Shown here piece after piece: positions 1 through 12,655 of a stretch of 64,000 nucleotides of DNA (within the stretch, counting starts at the first letter, position 1; each line of letters opens with the position of its first letter). The stretch comes from Pelodera strongyloides (lineage: Eukaryota; Nematoda; Chromadorea; Rhabditida; Rhabditidae), in assembly GCA_036852015.1 (NCBI GenBank), contig JAANDG010000020.1, positions 248,001 to 312,000 of the forward strand, in the 5' to 3' direction. Under the pieces are notes generated by a model, which was given only the letters and a program-made list of their open reading frames with translations, was not told the origin of the DNA and did not search any database. The translations under genes were made by a program, and so were the position numbers.

Positions 1-23
1 ATATTAGTGTTTCTCTGTTTCAG

Positions 24-3000
24 AAATCAAAGAAGAAGTGAATGAGAGTGCCCAATTGGAAATGATTAACAATTCTGCCACTTCGCAATCTACAGTGCAT
101 AATGAAAACCAGGTACTTGTCCATTGAGCTAGGCGTGTTATATTTCCTATGTATTATACATTATTTCATAATATTTATGTTTTCCTTTTTACTAACACTT
201 GTCCTCTACAGTAGGATACTTGTCTTCACTTTCAGGTATCTGACGCGTCATCGTACCTTCTAAAGGCTTCTTTGCTCCAGTCCCATGCAGAGTTGAAAGT
301 ATGTTTTTGTTCTTTTTGTGTTACCTTTTTATCGCATCACCCTTCTAACGTGGTAGTGGTATAATAATTATAATAAAAGCATGCAATAAATGTCAAGAAA
401 TCAGGTACTATGAGTAGGCTTGCAAGTAGTCCACTAGTGTTTAAATGTCAAACATGTGATAAAGTGGTCATGCTCCTGTTTTTCAGGATTTTGTTGAAAC
501 TTCACCATGGCCGGAGAGCAACATGTCTCACGCTGTCGAATCGAACCCTTCCTTGCAATCGGTCTATATGAATATCGTGCAAATCAAGGTAAGCTGACAA
601 ATACATTATATAGGCGCTTTCGAGATGGGAAAAAGTTCGTCGAATTCCGGAAAAGAACCGTTCGAAATGGAAGCGGAGACGTGCATGGAAAAGCAAAAAT
701 ACCGTAGTGGAATCGTCCGCCCGTTCGAAGTCGAAGTCGACTCCGACGGTTGGGGCTTAATAACGGAAAACAAAAACGTTTCCACTTCCACTACGGTGTC
801 TCCACCCTTTCCAGCTTACATTTCCGGTGCCCCTCTCGAACGGTTATTTTCGGAATTTCCTATCTCGAACGCTCCTTATGCATTTTGTAACCTTTTTGTT
901 GTTGTTAATTCTACATTATATTTTTATGTGAAAAAGTGAAAACTTAAATTTTTGCATTCAGTTGGCCTACGATCAGTACAGAATTGACTGTCTCAACGAG
1001 AAATACGATCAACTAAGCCAAGCGTTCACAGACCTAAGTGCCCTTGTGTGCGCACAAATGGGTGTCAGCGCTGCACCCCCGGCTGCCGTACAAACTGGCA
1101 CCAATGACGTGAGTAGTTCGCTTGGTATGTTATCATTGCTCGCTTGGGCCAAACAGCGGGCTGTATCTCCCGCGATGCCTTACAGCTTGGGAGAATTTCT
1201 CTACGTCTCACTTTCGAGCGTTGCCTCTCTTACTCTGACCGCCCACTCAAGGCTGGGAGCATGCTCCTAACGTTACTACGGCCACAGGTTAGTATCTATA
1301 GCTGCATTCCTATATTTCAATATCTTCTAGTCTTTGCCAAGTCTTTAGATTATATCCGTGGTCTATCTTGATTCGTCAGTCCTCAACAAAGCATACAATG
1401 ATCTGTGGATGGACCCGGAGGACACCGCCAACTTCAAGCGAGTCAATTTCTCGGATGTTTATCAGGTATTGTTATATTTATGTATTCATTTTCTGTCGTC
1501 TTTTTTAATTTGTGCCCTAGTAGTGGCCGGGTTTACATGTCTTTGTTGGCAGTGTTATATTGTGTTGTTACGACCAGCCGGCGTTGTAGTGTTTAGCGGT
1601 TCATTACAGTATCCAGACGGTATAACATCCGGGTTTTGAAACGTGTGCTGGAGAACAGCAACATCATTCCCACATGATGTATGCAAATAAATGTAATTAT
1701 ACTAAAAATCTCGAAGTATCTCGCATTTATTTGCATACATTATATAGGGACACAGTATCCGCCAAACGTTTCAAAAACCGACTGTTTAACCACTTTAATT
1801 ATAGGCAGTGATCGCTAAGCGACGTACCACAGTCGATACGGCTGCGTTTATCAAGGAATTTCAAACAGAACTCAGAGCTTTGTGTTCAGAATTTGTATCC
1901 GAAGTGAGTTTCTTTATTCTTTATCATTTCTGCTATTTGTTGCGACGTTCAAGTGGAATGACACGTGGTTTGTGTAACGTGAGCGGAACAACTGAATTGA
2001 ATCTCGATGTGTGCAAATCCTGTGCAGTTCTCGGCATTTTCGATGCAGTAGGGAATAATGATACATGATAGTGGAGTTGTGCAACATACGTTCCAAGGCA
2101 AAACCACGCGCGATTCCGCTTTAAATCTTGAACTTTGGTGATTAAAATGATTACGGTCTAATATTTTTGCAGATCTTGCTCAATCCTGCAGACATTCGCA
2201 GATTGAATGTTGTGAAGATGACCAACTCCCGTCAACACGGTTTCCGTACGTTTTATCTCGGTTTTTTGTACCCTTGCTTTAAGATTACATTTTTGGCGCT
2301 AATCCGACGTGTATTATATGTAAATTGCGTTCCCTTTTGTACCGGAAATTAGAATACATATAAGTAGAACTGAGAACGTGTCAGCTTACCATAATTGCAA
2401 TTCTTATTTGCAGAAACAAGGATTGCAAAGAAGGCGAAACTATCGAAAGGTGTGTTTATCTTGTTTTCTTTTGTTCGTCAGTTTAGTTCATTTTTATTGA
2501 CTGAGAACTGCTGAACTACCGTGTCCAGATGCAAATTTTGTTGCATTTTGTGCCGGACCGAAATTCTTAGAAATGCACTGAAGTTTGCATATCAGATGTT
2601 AGCAAACCACGTGCCCTACCGCTTTGATATATTTCAGATGACGATGGTTCCGACTATCTATTCGTTGACGAGAAACTTCATGCAGCTTTTCTCCGTGAGT
2701 TCCCATTATTATATGTTTACGTGTTTTTGTGACAAAACACAAATTCCTAACAGCTGGTAATCTACAATTAACACTTTAGCGTAATTATCGAGAGTAGTCA
2801 GGCAAGAGGCAAAGGTAGGCATTTTCTCATGAGCCTGGTCCTTTGAGTAAAAAAACTTGGAAAATATTCAACTAAACTATCATCTACCATGTAACCTTCT
2901 AATTGCTCCTTCTGTTTGTGATGTACGCATTCCGTAACCATTTTTTCATTGTTTCAGTAAACACCCTGAGCTGTATAACGTGTGAGGACAAGTCGTTTGT

Positions 3001-3440
3001 TCTAAACCCATTCTCCTTTACGTCTGCCGTTGAAGACGCTCTATACACCGTATTGTGAGTTATTATTCTTATTTTTGTTAATTTGCGCGTTTTGTGATTT
3101 GTTACTTTTCACTCCACACTCTCTTGTATGAGCTTTGCAGCATGGCCTTATTTTGGTATTATTATAGATTAATTTTGATAGATTTATGATATGTAGCATG
3201 TTGCGATTGTTTTACGTATTCGCCTCCATATATTAGCTTGAGCAATCATTAGTTCTCCACTAGGTGCCCAGATAGGCTAACCTTCTTTTTGGCATAGTCA
3301 TAGTTATATCAGTTTTATGACTTATGTAATGTTACAGAAAACGTCGGAGACACCAGGTCCCGAAGAAATCAGTATCTGCCCTGCTTATGTGTTCTAGTGA
3401 CGAAACTCCTGCACATCATGTATCTCCGGATAGCTTATAG
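24..3440 (+). CDS. Unrecognised 11-exon gene, 3' part (5' end outside window)
   Basis: Exons by splice motif and phase: 24-112, 236-298, 487-588, 962-1108, 1349-1465, 1805-1903, 2173-2245, 2414-2449, 2638-2694, 2958-3054, 3338-3440 (stop TAG). Every acceptor is TTTCAG/TTGCAG-like and every junction keeps one open frame, which is the main support. The product starts with an acidic IKEEV stretch, then helix-prone segments (YDQYRIDCLNEKYDQL; FQTELRALCSEFVSE), a basic patch (RIAKKAKLSK), a late CITC cysteine pair and a basic tail (KRRRHQVPKK), suggesting a nuclear protein. I recognise no domain family. The IKEE motif resembles those in the minus-strand array, so a distant relationship is possible but unproven. 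The gap between exons 4 and 5 could hide another exon. Confidence 0.7.
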
Positions 3441-3944
3441 TGGAATACTATCGTGTTGAGCTTATATTTATTACATATCTTCTCATTTATACATGTTTAT
3501 TTCATTAATTTCGCCTTGTATTGTACCTTACATCCCTTTTTATTAGCGATATTTTGCGGCATCGTGTATCTTCATGCAATGTTCATAGTATTTTCTCATT
3601 AATGTATTTATTATAGTCCATATCCATCCATTTATACCGTTGATCATCACTGTCCCGTGCGAGTATTTTGTCTCTTTGCATAATTTTTATTATAAGAGTT
3701 CTAATTCTAACCCTAAATGTTTTTGTTACTTACTAGATTTTTGTCATCTAAAAAATAGTTGTTTTGATTATTTCCTTATGAGTTCACCATATCAACATTA
3801 TCTTTGATTGTGCTTGTGTAAAAGTTGCTTATGTCATCAGTTTTTATGAACCAATTTGTTTTGTTCCAATTCGTTGCTTTGTATACAATATATGTGTGAG
3901 TTTCGCTTTGAAATCTGGAATGCGGGGGGTTGCGTCAGTTCCCG

Positions 3945-4065
3945 TTGCTTCGGAAAAGACCATTCTGCGACCGGCAATCGATCATTTAGCGACCACTTCG
4001 TGACCGCTCTCAGCCTTTCGGGACCGGTCGTCGACCACTTGTTGACCGGTCACCGATGATCTGTT
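3945..4065. repeat. GTGACC-rich repeat patch
   Basis: Repeated CGTGACC, GACCGGTCG and GTCACCG words occur in both orientations. The same vocabulary (TGGTGACC, GGTCACC) recurs at 46105-46250, 52780-52930 and 59150-59270, indicating one dispersed, internally repetitive family. Confidence 0.5.
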
Positions 4066-4344
4066 AGCGCTGCTGTTCTTTTTTTCAGCCCAAAATCAAG
4101 GGGACTAGTGAAAACACAAAGCAAATGCTCACATGAGACGAATAGTGTTTTAGAGTTATAATAAAAAAAAGTGTCAACATTACAAATTGTCGAAATTAAT
4201 ATTCTTTCAATTTGGTACCTTTTTCTATACGGCATTCCACACTCTTTTTTTGGATTATTGAAGAAAATCCTTATTATGAAAAATTTCGCAGGCGTGAAAT
4301 TGCGGCGTGAAATTCGCACTAATAAATACAGGATTTGAACGATA

Positions 4345-4560
4345 TCATAGACCACCCACGATGTGAATAATACAGTAAGACGTTTACCACCTTTATTGTG
4401 GACGTGGACGACTAACGATTTGAATAATACCGTAAGACATCACCTTTATGTATGGACCACACACGATGTGAATAATACAGTAGGACACCTTTATTTATGG
4501 ACCACCCACGATGTGAATAATACAGTTAGACATCACCTTTATTGCAGACCACCCACGACA
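4345..4560. repeat. Minisatellite, CACGATGTGAATAATACAG unit
   Basis: At least four imperfect copies of a unit containing ACCACCCACGATGTGAATA and then CATCACCTTTATT-type sequence are arranged head to tail. The 100-aa ORF across it is repetitive (NNTVRHHLY) and I do not regard it as a gene. Confidence 0.7.
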
Positions 4561-5058
4561 GTTAAAAAAACTTGCAAAATCCTCTTGACGAATTCTGCCG
4601 TCTTTATTAGTTTTTTTTTTAAACAATGTGTGAAGGCTTCTTCATATTCCCGCAATACATCCTAAACTAAACATCTCCTGACAAGCTAAATAGTATGTAT
4701 TTTGTTTAATAAAACGGAAGTCGTTTTACAATTCAATACGGAAGTTAATCATAATTCATTGTACAAACGACAAAGCGACAAAAACAAAGGTAAATACAAC
4801 AAGTAAGTTTAATATTTAACCCGTATGATGTGCGCGAAGAAAAAGCACCTCAAGACGTAAAAGGAATAACGACCACATAAACCCGTATTCGCATAGCACA
4901 GAATAAAAAAAAGCCTAATTGTAAGTAAGTCTCCAAAGCAAAGAAGTGCTTCTCCTAGGACTCAACACCGTAAAAAACAATACGCAGAATAAAGATTACA
5001 CAGGCACGTGTATTTGCCTCATTTACATAAATCTAATTCACGACTTTTGTGCAGAAAG

Positions 5059-5241
5059 TTAAAGCGAAATACTGGCCGGTTTTTAAAACGCATCGAGTAC
5101 TCCCTGCTTTCCTATGCTTCATATGCAAATGAGCATAAATTTGAATAAAAAATAGACCCCAATAGACCCCTTTTAGCATAGCTGCATAATAATGCTGATA
5201 TTTGAGATGCGTTTCAAAAATCGGCTGGTATTTCGCTTTAA
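5059..5241. mobile_element. Palindromic MITE, family 1 (TTAAAGCGAAATACYGGCC ends)
   Basis: The left end reads TTAAAGCGAAATACTGGCCG and the right end is its inverted match ending CGCTTTAA, with a divergent centre. This is the commonest inverted-repeat family in the window. The TTAA at both ends resembles the target preference of PALTTAA-type nematode palindromic elements. The predicted stop codon of gene F lies within its right end. Confidence 0.75.
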
Positions 5242-8200
5242 AACGTTCTATTTTGTACCGGATCTACCACTAATTCTTTGATCTTTCGTCTTGCATTGAC
5301 ATGGCTGTACAATTTGGAGATGAGGCCAGAGTCATCGCCCCTGGAAACGAGTAGATATAAGATTTAATATGGAAGAATATCTGAACAAGCGAGTCATACC
5401 AACTGTACACTATACATTGGACACCGTGCACCTCTGCGTACCATGCACCCAGAGAGATAGGGGTATTGATAAATCTATGCGGTTGTGACGCGCTTCCTGG
5501 GCGCGAAAATGTGATCGCAGCGCTAGAACCATGGGCTCTCTTTGAGCGGCTACAGTGCAAAAATTGTGCAATGAACTCGTAAGTCGCCATGTCAATACAA
5601 ACAAGTATACATACTCGCAAATCAAAGTGGTCTTAATTTACGAGAAACAGAGTTTTTCGACTAGTCGCTCAGGTCGCTCAGCGAAGAGAAACCCCTAAAT
5701 CCGTGTTCTATGAAATAGGCCGCCACGAACACCTAAAAGAGACTTACTCAGTCTCCCTTTTCACGTTCACAACGTGATCCTCCTTGACAGAATAGGGCTC
5801 AGAAGTCGGGAGCTCAAGCTCCCTCAGCTTGATTAACCCAGTCTCGCGCACAGAGACTGAGAACCCGGGTCTTTCATGGTCATGCTCGAAGTTTACATTA
5901 TTTTTATGCGAGTCCATCAAGCCACCGATTGGTTTTGTTTCGTCAGTCGGTTGCGTTTCCTGTAAAACTTACAAGCGAAATACATGTATGAACTGCGAAT
6001 AATACAATCAGACAAGCATCGCACTTTTTTCTATTAATCATTTAGTAGCATAATAAACGGTGTGCATCAATATGATGAAAGCTACGCTTAGTTAAAGCAG
6101 TACAATGCCCGGTTTGCGAAAAACGTGCAGAAAACTACAATATCATCTTAGAATCTCATTTTAGATTCAACATTTCTGCGCACGCATGCACCGGAAGGGC
6201 ATAGCTTGCGTACGGTATATAGGAACGTAGTTGTCGAACATCACAACCACATCTTATGAAAAGGTTGTGAAAAGACACACTAGTAATATGCTGGGAGCAT
6301 AGTTAGTTGACCGAATTGAGGGGGTAAATAAATAAATACTGCTGGAGTATTTAACTGCTGTTTCGGAAACGCGAAACATGAAACAGGCCCTTCAGCAGCT
6401 CTTTCTTTTCCAGCAGGGACGTTGAGTGTACAAGCAAATGCGAGAGAGTTCAGACAAAATTTCAAAAAACAACTTGAGTCCTAGCACGTAGTAGCAAGAT
6501 TTTGGGCAGTTTCGCGTTTCCGAAACAGGAGTTAAATACTCTATGCTTACCGTTTTATTCGCTGCTACGCATCCTCCCGGGGAATTTCTAACAGGGGAAT
6601 GTTCCTTTCTATCTGACTGTTCCTTAGCCGAACGCCATCGTTTCTGAATCGACAAGCTTAAAGCGAAGTACGGGCCGGTTTTTGAAACATGCACCAGTGT
6701 TCCTATGCAGCTTATGCAAATGAGCATACATTAGAATAAATACGCAAGAATTCAGTTGTGCACGATGCGTTTCAAAAACCGGCCGGTATTTCACTTTAAA
6801 GGTTATTGTGATTTACAAGTATTTTTATCAAGAAACCTTTATAATAAGTACCACACATCATGGCGATTTTACAGTTTTAGTTTTACATATTGCAAAAAAA
6901 GACAGTATATGCAGAATTCTGAAAATATAATAACGGCGCATATCTAAGCCGCCTTCTCGAGCCTAACTCAAGAATTACAGCTCGACGGTTCGACTCCAGC
7001 CGCGGTTGATCAAGCAGAAGTACGCCGAAGGGAAACCTCTGGGGCCTGGGCCTCAAAACAGAACTCAAAACCATAGATACCTTCCAGTCCTGCATGCCTG
7101 GTGCATGAAATGCGCAGACCCTCTCTTTTCGCCACTTTCCCTCCAACATTTCTTGCTTCAGTTCTTCAGGGCAGTCGATCAAAAAGCCGACAAACTTCTC
7201 CATCGGCCATGGATTACTTGGGACAACCAATCCGGGAGAGTAACCAGTACCTTTGCATATCAGACAGCGGAATTTACCGCGCTTTCTCATGCTGAAAGGT
7301 CAACGTTTAAAGCGGTATAACAGTCGGTCGTGAAAAGCATTTTCGATGCTGCCTTCCCACGTTGTTTATGCAGTGTATAATAGCATGTGTTTTATAATGC
7401 ACGGGAGAGCAGCGTCCTAAGTTTGAATCATAGCGCTGTAAATTCCGCATTTGTCCCCTTCCAGTAATACCTGCTTCTGTCCAAAATACGGGACCTAAAA
7501 TGAAAATTGTATATTCTGGAGAACGAGCTCCACCTTTGTTCAGTTTCCACTCTTTTTTCAGCTGTTTTGGACATCTTCTCAAGCAGAGAGGCCTGCCTCT
7601 GACCAGTTCCTTTCATAGTTCCCTTGACAGTCCGTTTCACCCTCATTCCTAACATTTCCGCTTTTTCAGAGTCTTCCAGCTTAAGGTTGACCTTCCTTGT
7701 AGTCTCTGCCCGCCGCCAGTTGCGTTGGTGGGCCATTTGCCATCCCTATAAATACCAATAAGGAAATATCGCCCACTGCCTGGACGCGGGCAAAGTTGGC
7801 AATATCCTGCCCTCACCCCCGCTTACACACATATACACATACACAGACATACACACACACACACACACACATACCCACCACACACATATACACACAGACA
7901 CACACAGGCACACACACACGCACATACACGCACACACACACGCACACACACACCTTCAGTCCTAACATTTCCGCTTTTTCTGACTGTTCCATATTAAGGT
8001 TGATCCTCCTTGTAGTGACTGGCAACCACCCGTTGCGCTGCTCGGCCTTTTGCTCTTCCTATAAATACCAATAAGGAAATATCGCCCACTGCCTGGACAA
8101 ATGTACGCGGGCAAACTTGGCCTTATCCTGCCCTCCCCCCCCATACACACACATACACACACACAAACACACACACACAACACACACACATACACACCAC

Positions 8201-8574
8201 AAACACACACACCACGCACACACACGCACACACACGCACACATCGGTGAACTTTGTCGTACTCTTTGGGCCAAATTTTCACGTTGTGACAACCAAGAGCA
8301 CGTAGAAAATCAAGAAATAAAATACGTACTTGCGGAGGATGAACCACAAATGAAGATTACCTTCCGTATATGGATCTCTGGTGCATGAATCGCGCAGATT
8401 TTCCTTGTAAAGTAGCTGTCTTCGAAGATTTCTTGCTTCTGTTCATCAGTGCATCCAACCAAAAACTTTACAAAGTTCTTTCTTCTTTCCGGTGACCTCG
8501 GAACACAGAGATAGGGAGAGACGCAGGTCGTAGCACACAATGTACAGTAGAATGTTGTGGGCTCGTTTAGCAAG
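5238..8574 (-). CDS. Gene F: two-module C2CH (THAP-like) protein, array member
   Basis: Exons in transcription order: 8361-8574 (C2CH; FYCTLC ... KICAIHAP), 7954-8058, 7534-7745, 7081-7291 (C2CH; FRCLIC ... RVCAFHAP), 5748-5959, 5238-5340. All junctions keep phase. Exon 5748-5959 carries the RETGLIKL motif that matches RETGLVKLEEPD in gene B exon 34034-34206, so F reproduces the N-terminal half of B. Exons two and three are near-duplicates (both with SEKAEMLG) separated by CA microsatellites. No initiator exon is found, because 8575-8760 is CT-rich. The stop falls in a MITE end, and the three downstream C2CH exons and the LLQGS terminal exon seen in B are absent. F is therefore either a shortened gene or a truncated copy. 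A zinc-binding, DNA-associated role is inferred from the C2CH modules only. Confidence 0.6.
6280..6545. mobile_element. Inverted-repeat element (GAGTATTTAA ... TTAAATACTC)
   Basis: The segment CTGGAGTATTTAACTGCTG followed by TTTCGGAAACGCG near 6340-6375 is inverted at about 6507-6545 (CGCGTTTCCGAAACAGGAG then TTAAATACTC). The arms are roughly 35-40 bp. No coding capacity is seen. Confidence 0.55.
6658..6799. mobile_element. Palindromic MITE, family 1
   Basis: Left end TTAAAGCGAAGTACGGGCCG, right end GGCCGGTATTTCACTTTAA. The element lies in an intron of gene F. Confidence 0.7.
7805..7953. repeat. (CA)n microsatellite
   Basis: Long interrupted CA tracts directly abut the donor of gene F exon 7954-8058, so the splice donor (GTGTGT on the minus strand) is made by the repeat itself. 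A second CA tract at 8144-8241 follows a duplicated flank (ATAAATACCAATAAGGAAAT at both 7748 and 8061). Confidence 0.9.
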
Positions 8575-8624
8575 CTGGAATGATTAGGACCTTCTCTTTC
8601 CTCATCTCTTCACGCTTTCTCATA

Positions 8625-8655
<31 letters not shown>

Positions 8656-9054
8656 ATCTCTCTCTCTCTCTCTAGCTCTCTCGCGCTCTCTCTCTCTCTC
8701 CGTCTCTTTCTCTCTCTCTTCTCATTGGACTCATATATAGCCCATATATACTCGGGTTCCAATGGTGCGCGGCGCGGCAAACGCTGCATCTGATAGTGAG
8801 TTCGTCATATGGTCATATCTTCATACTCATAGGCAGGAACACTGATTGTGCTTAGAAAAGAACATTGAATTATCATACTTGTCCTGCTTCTGAAGTTGTA
8901 CTGACAAACAAATCAAAAGGCTAAAAACTCACTCAAATTTCCGATTTTCTTTTTGGATTTCATTTACAGTAATTCCTTGTTGCCCGCCAATACTCGGCAC
9001 ATTTAAAGGCCACCAATCAATATTTTGACAATCATTCATCACGTCCAAGAAACC

Positions 9055-9420
9055 TTAAAGGGACGGGCCCATTTCAGCTACCCCTTATTTTAGATGACTT
9101 ATTATAATTCTCCTTGTCAAATATAGTAGGATGCATTTTTTTTAAACAATTTTCCGGCGCAATGTTCACGGAGTATTCAGCAAGTTCATAGCCAGTCATA
9201 CCCATCGCAGTTGCCACGCCCATTCGCGTTGATTGGCCAATAACTCAATTGCCACGCCCAATAGAGCACATATGCCAATCAGCGCGAATGGGCGTGACTG
9301 GCAATGGTAAAATGCTGAAAATTGGAAAAAAAATTGCATCCTACCATATTTGACACGGAGAATCATAAAGTACAGTGTCATCCAAAATAGGGGTTATCTG
9401 AAATGGCCCTGGCCCTTTAT
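9055..9420. mobile_element. Inverted-repeat element, AAAGGGACGGGCCCATTTCA ends
   Basis: The left end (AAAGGGACGGGCCCATTTCA) is matched in inverse at about 9395-9420 (TGAAATGGCCCTGGCCCTTT). An internal inverted pair based on GCCACGCCCATTCGCG / CGCGAATGGGCGTG folds the centre (about 9213-9297). Confidence 0.65.
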
Positions 9421-10226
9421 TACTTTCGCGGTAGCTTGTTGCGGCCGTGCTTCAGATAAAATGGCTCCCATATGAATTAATAAAAATGGGTCACACAATG
9501 ACATGAAAGGTGTACTAGCGAAAGAAATTAGTAAAGATAGGGAGCTCTGTAATGGAAATAATTAAACCCCCTCCCCCGATACAGGAACATTAGAATAATA
9601 TGCAAATACCCCCAACAACATTCAAATTAGTTAAATTAGTATACGTAGCAACAATTAGCATATACTGGGGTTTCTAAGTATCCCAAAAACACGGTGCCAT
9701 TCTGGGTGGTTCCAAAATACCGTAATTTTTTTTAAACCTACATTATCCCAAGATATCTCGCCACGGTGAATTCACTTGGCCAGGTGCAATTTATCAAATT
9801 AGTTTGCACTGTGTGACGGGGATCAATAAAAGTTTCAAAAAATAAATTTTATTCGCTGAAAGACATTCAAGAAAAATCATCCCTGAGAAGGCACGATAAT
9901 AACAAAATAACAACTGGCATAAAAAGTAACGACAACAAATGTAACAAAATTGCTGGAAAAAAACGAAACACAAATATACTAAATTCCCTATTATGTCACA
10001 CAAACAGATGGAAACTATAGCAAACTCGACAAACTGTGTTTTACGGAACAAGAGGAATATGAACAACAACAACAATTGAAGAAGAAATACGAAAACTAGT
10101 AAAAGAAAAAGCGTACAGACTCTGCTAAAACCAGGTTACTGTCCTTTCTGTTCAACACGTTTCCTATACGAAACAAACTTCGTTACGGGTACGAATTCTC
10201 GTTGAACGGGAAGCTAAAGGAAAACA

Positions 10227-10575
10227 TTAAAGCAAAATACCGGTCCTTTTTTGAAACACATTGAGTGGGTCAGCATTCTTATGCAGCTTATGCAACTTAA
10301 CATAAATTAGAATAAAAATCGAGCTAAATGCGAGCAAATTAGCATAAATACGTAAGAATTCGGTTGTCTACGATGCGTTTAAAAAACCGGCCGGTATTCC
10401 GCTTTAAAGAGAAATATGGACCGGTTTTTCAAACGCATCGTAGACAGCACACACCTGTATTCTTATGAGTGTATACTAAATGAGGTCGATATTTTGCCCT
10501 AAGTTATGCACATTTGTATATGCTGCACAAGAATACTGTCGAACTCGATGCGTTTCAAAACGGGCTTGCGGTTTA
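10227..10575. mobile_element. Two abutting family-1 palindromic MITEs
   Basis: Elements at 10227-10407 and about 10402-10575 share a TTTAAAG junction, consistent with insertion of one copy into the TTAA of the other. Both show the AAATAYHGRCCGGTTTTT-type arm. Confidence 0.65.
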
Positions 10576-11011
10576 AAATTGAGATAACGAAGTTGCACTA
10601 CTATACAACCAAGAAAATCTACCTTGTCAGTTTACCTTGCCAGTGTACCGACAAAAAAGTAACATACACAGTCTCTATATTTAAACTAACCGTGCATTCG
10701 CTTGAGGATTATAATTTGTTCCAACACAACTTGGTTCGTACTGACTACGGAGAGGAAACGGATTCGGGTAGTTAGAACCTAGAACACTAGTAAAAAAAAC
10801 CGCCTTGTCAACCCGTTCAATTGTTCCACGCGCATATTTTTAACCGTTGCTATGGGGTTTCCAAGTATGGTGAAAATTTACAGTATCTTGGAAATACAAG
10901 AGTATATTTTTTTTAATGTTTAATATTACATATGCGGGTTTCGAGCAGAAATACGGTAATATTGTCAGAATCACACCAATTTTTTGGGATACTTGAAAAT
11001 CACAATAATCT

Positions 11012-11179
11012 TTAAAGAGAAATACCGGCCGGTTTAAAACACATCGAGTTGACAAGCATTCTTATGCTGCGTATGCAAATGAACATAAATTAGAATAAAA
11101 ATCCGAGCAAATTAGCAAAACTACGTAGAAATTCAGTTGCCCACGATGCGTTTCAAAAACCGGCCAGTATTCGCTTTAA
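11012..11179. mobile_element. Palindromic MITE, family 1
   Basis: Ends TTAAAGAGAAATACCGGCCG and GGCCAGTATTCGCTTTAA flank a divergent centre. It lies just downstream of the last recognisable exon of gene E. Confidence 0.7.
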
Positions 11180-11929
11180 TACAATCAACACGAGTTGTTT
11201 TTAGAAGGTGTACAAAGTATAACCTGGAGGAGGCATCGACATATCTTGTGTTGTGGTCGTCGGTGCGCCTACCATATCCTCCAGTTCCGTTTTAATTTTC
11301 CGCTTCCAACTTTCCAATTCACTTGGAGTGTTTCCCTCTGTAGCGCTCAGATCGCTACCGTATCCTGGAACATCATATGTACAATGTGACATGTGACTAC
11401 ACTTCGAGGAGACTTGGCCGGTTGTCTAACTGGGCTTGAACAAGCTGGGCCGCCTACTCCCCGACGATAAAGAGGAACGTGACCCGAGGGACAGAGAAAA
11501 GGTGGGTTAGGTGTTAGTGAACAAAAATACGCATGAAGTTGAAGGCCGCCGTACTCAGGCGTACTACCTTAGGCACACGCTGTGCTGAAGCGCCGCCTAC
11601 ACTAGGACGGGGCTGCCGCACCTGAGCGCGCCCGTACTTTGTAGGCCACGCACCGGCCAAAGTTTCGCTCTGTAAAGAAGAAGACCCAAAAAATTCCTTC
11701 TCCCTAGTCCTGCTACACCTGTGAACAACATTGTTGTTCTTATTAAAGCGCCCAGCATGGCTGAGCTTTATATGGAAACTTCCGCTGATAATTTGTACGT
11801 GCGCGGCTACACTACCGGTTGCTGGAGATGGACAAACATAATATTTTAAGCTGGACCACTCACCGCTTGACAAGTTTTCACATGACGTTTCTGGCATTTG
11901 GCCATCCAGGGTCTCTCGTTTAATTGGTA

Positions 11930-12470
11930 ATTTCTTCGATCCACCCGCTGAATCAGGCATTTGTCCGCATCCGCCCGCGGAATCAGGTAATTGGCCCCAT
12001 CGACCTGCGGAAGGAGGCAGTTGGCCCCATCGACCCGCGGAAGGAGGCAATTGGCCCCAACCACCCGCGGAAGCAGGCAATTGGCCGCGTCCACCCGCTG
12101 AAGGAGGCAATTGGCCGCGTCCACCCGCTGAAGGAGGCAATTGGCCCCATCGACCCGCGGAAGGAGGCAATTGGCCGCGAGGCAGTTGGCCCCATCGACC
12201 CGCGGAAGGAGGCAATTGGCCCCATCCACCCTCGGAAGGAGGCAATTGGCCCCATCCACCCGCGGAAGGAGGCAATTGGCCGCGTCCACCCACGGAAGGA
12301 GGCAATTGGCCCCATCCACCCGCGCAGGGCAATTGACCGGGTCCACCCGCAAAAGGAGGCAAATGGTCCCACCCACCCGCGGAAGAAGGCAATTGCTCCC
12401 GTCCACCCCAGCGGAAGGAGGCAAATCCTCCCAACCACCCGCGGAAGGAGGCAATTTCTCCCACCCACCG
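11930..12470. repeat. About 30-bp GC-rich minisatellite inside gene E
   Basis: Some 18 copies of a unit containing CCACCCGCGGAAGGAGGCAA and then TTGGCCCCAT are tandemly arranged, with length variants. All three minus-strand frames are open across most of it (QLPPSAGGWG, ANCLLPRVDG, GPIASFRGWM), and so is a plus-strand frame (GPIDPRKEAI). Which frame is used, if any, cannot be decided by inspection. Confidence 0.85.
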
Positions 12471-12547
12471 GCGACACTCGCAGACTCACAACCATACGAT
12501 GGCAGCCATTCAGTCGCACTGGAAATGAAAATAAGGAGAGTATGAAA

Positions 12548-12655
<108 letters not shown>

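Larger units (their letters stand above)
3441..5237. other. Intergenic region between convergent genes
   Basis: No gene model is supported here. The stretch is AT-rich and holds a CGTGACC/GGACCGGTC-type low-complexity patch at about 3945-4065, a roughly 60-70 bp minisatellite at 4345-4560 and the start of a palindromic element at 5059. Short ORFs are all compatible with chance. Confidence 0.6.
8575..11223. other. Repeat-rich spacer between genes E and F
   Basis: No supported exons. It contains a CT microsatellite (about 8617-8720), a family-9 inverted-repeat element (9055-9420) and three family-1 MITEs. The 3' exons expected for gene E (proline-rich exon and LLQGS terminal exon) were looked for and not found. 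Confidence 0.6.
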
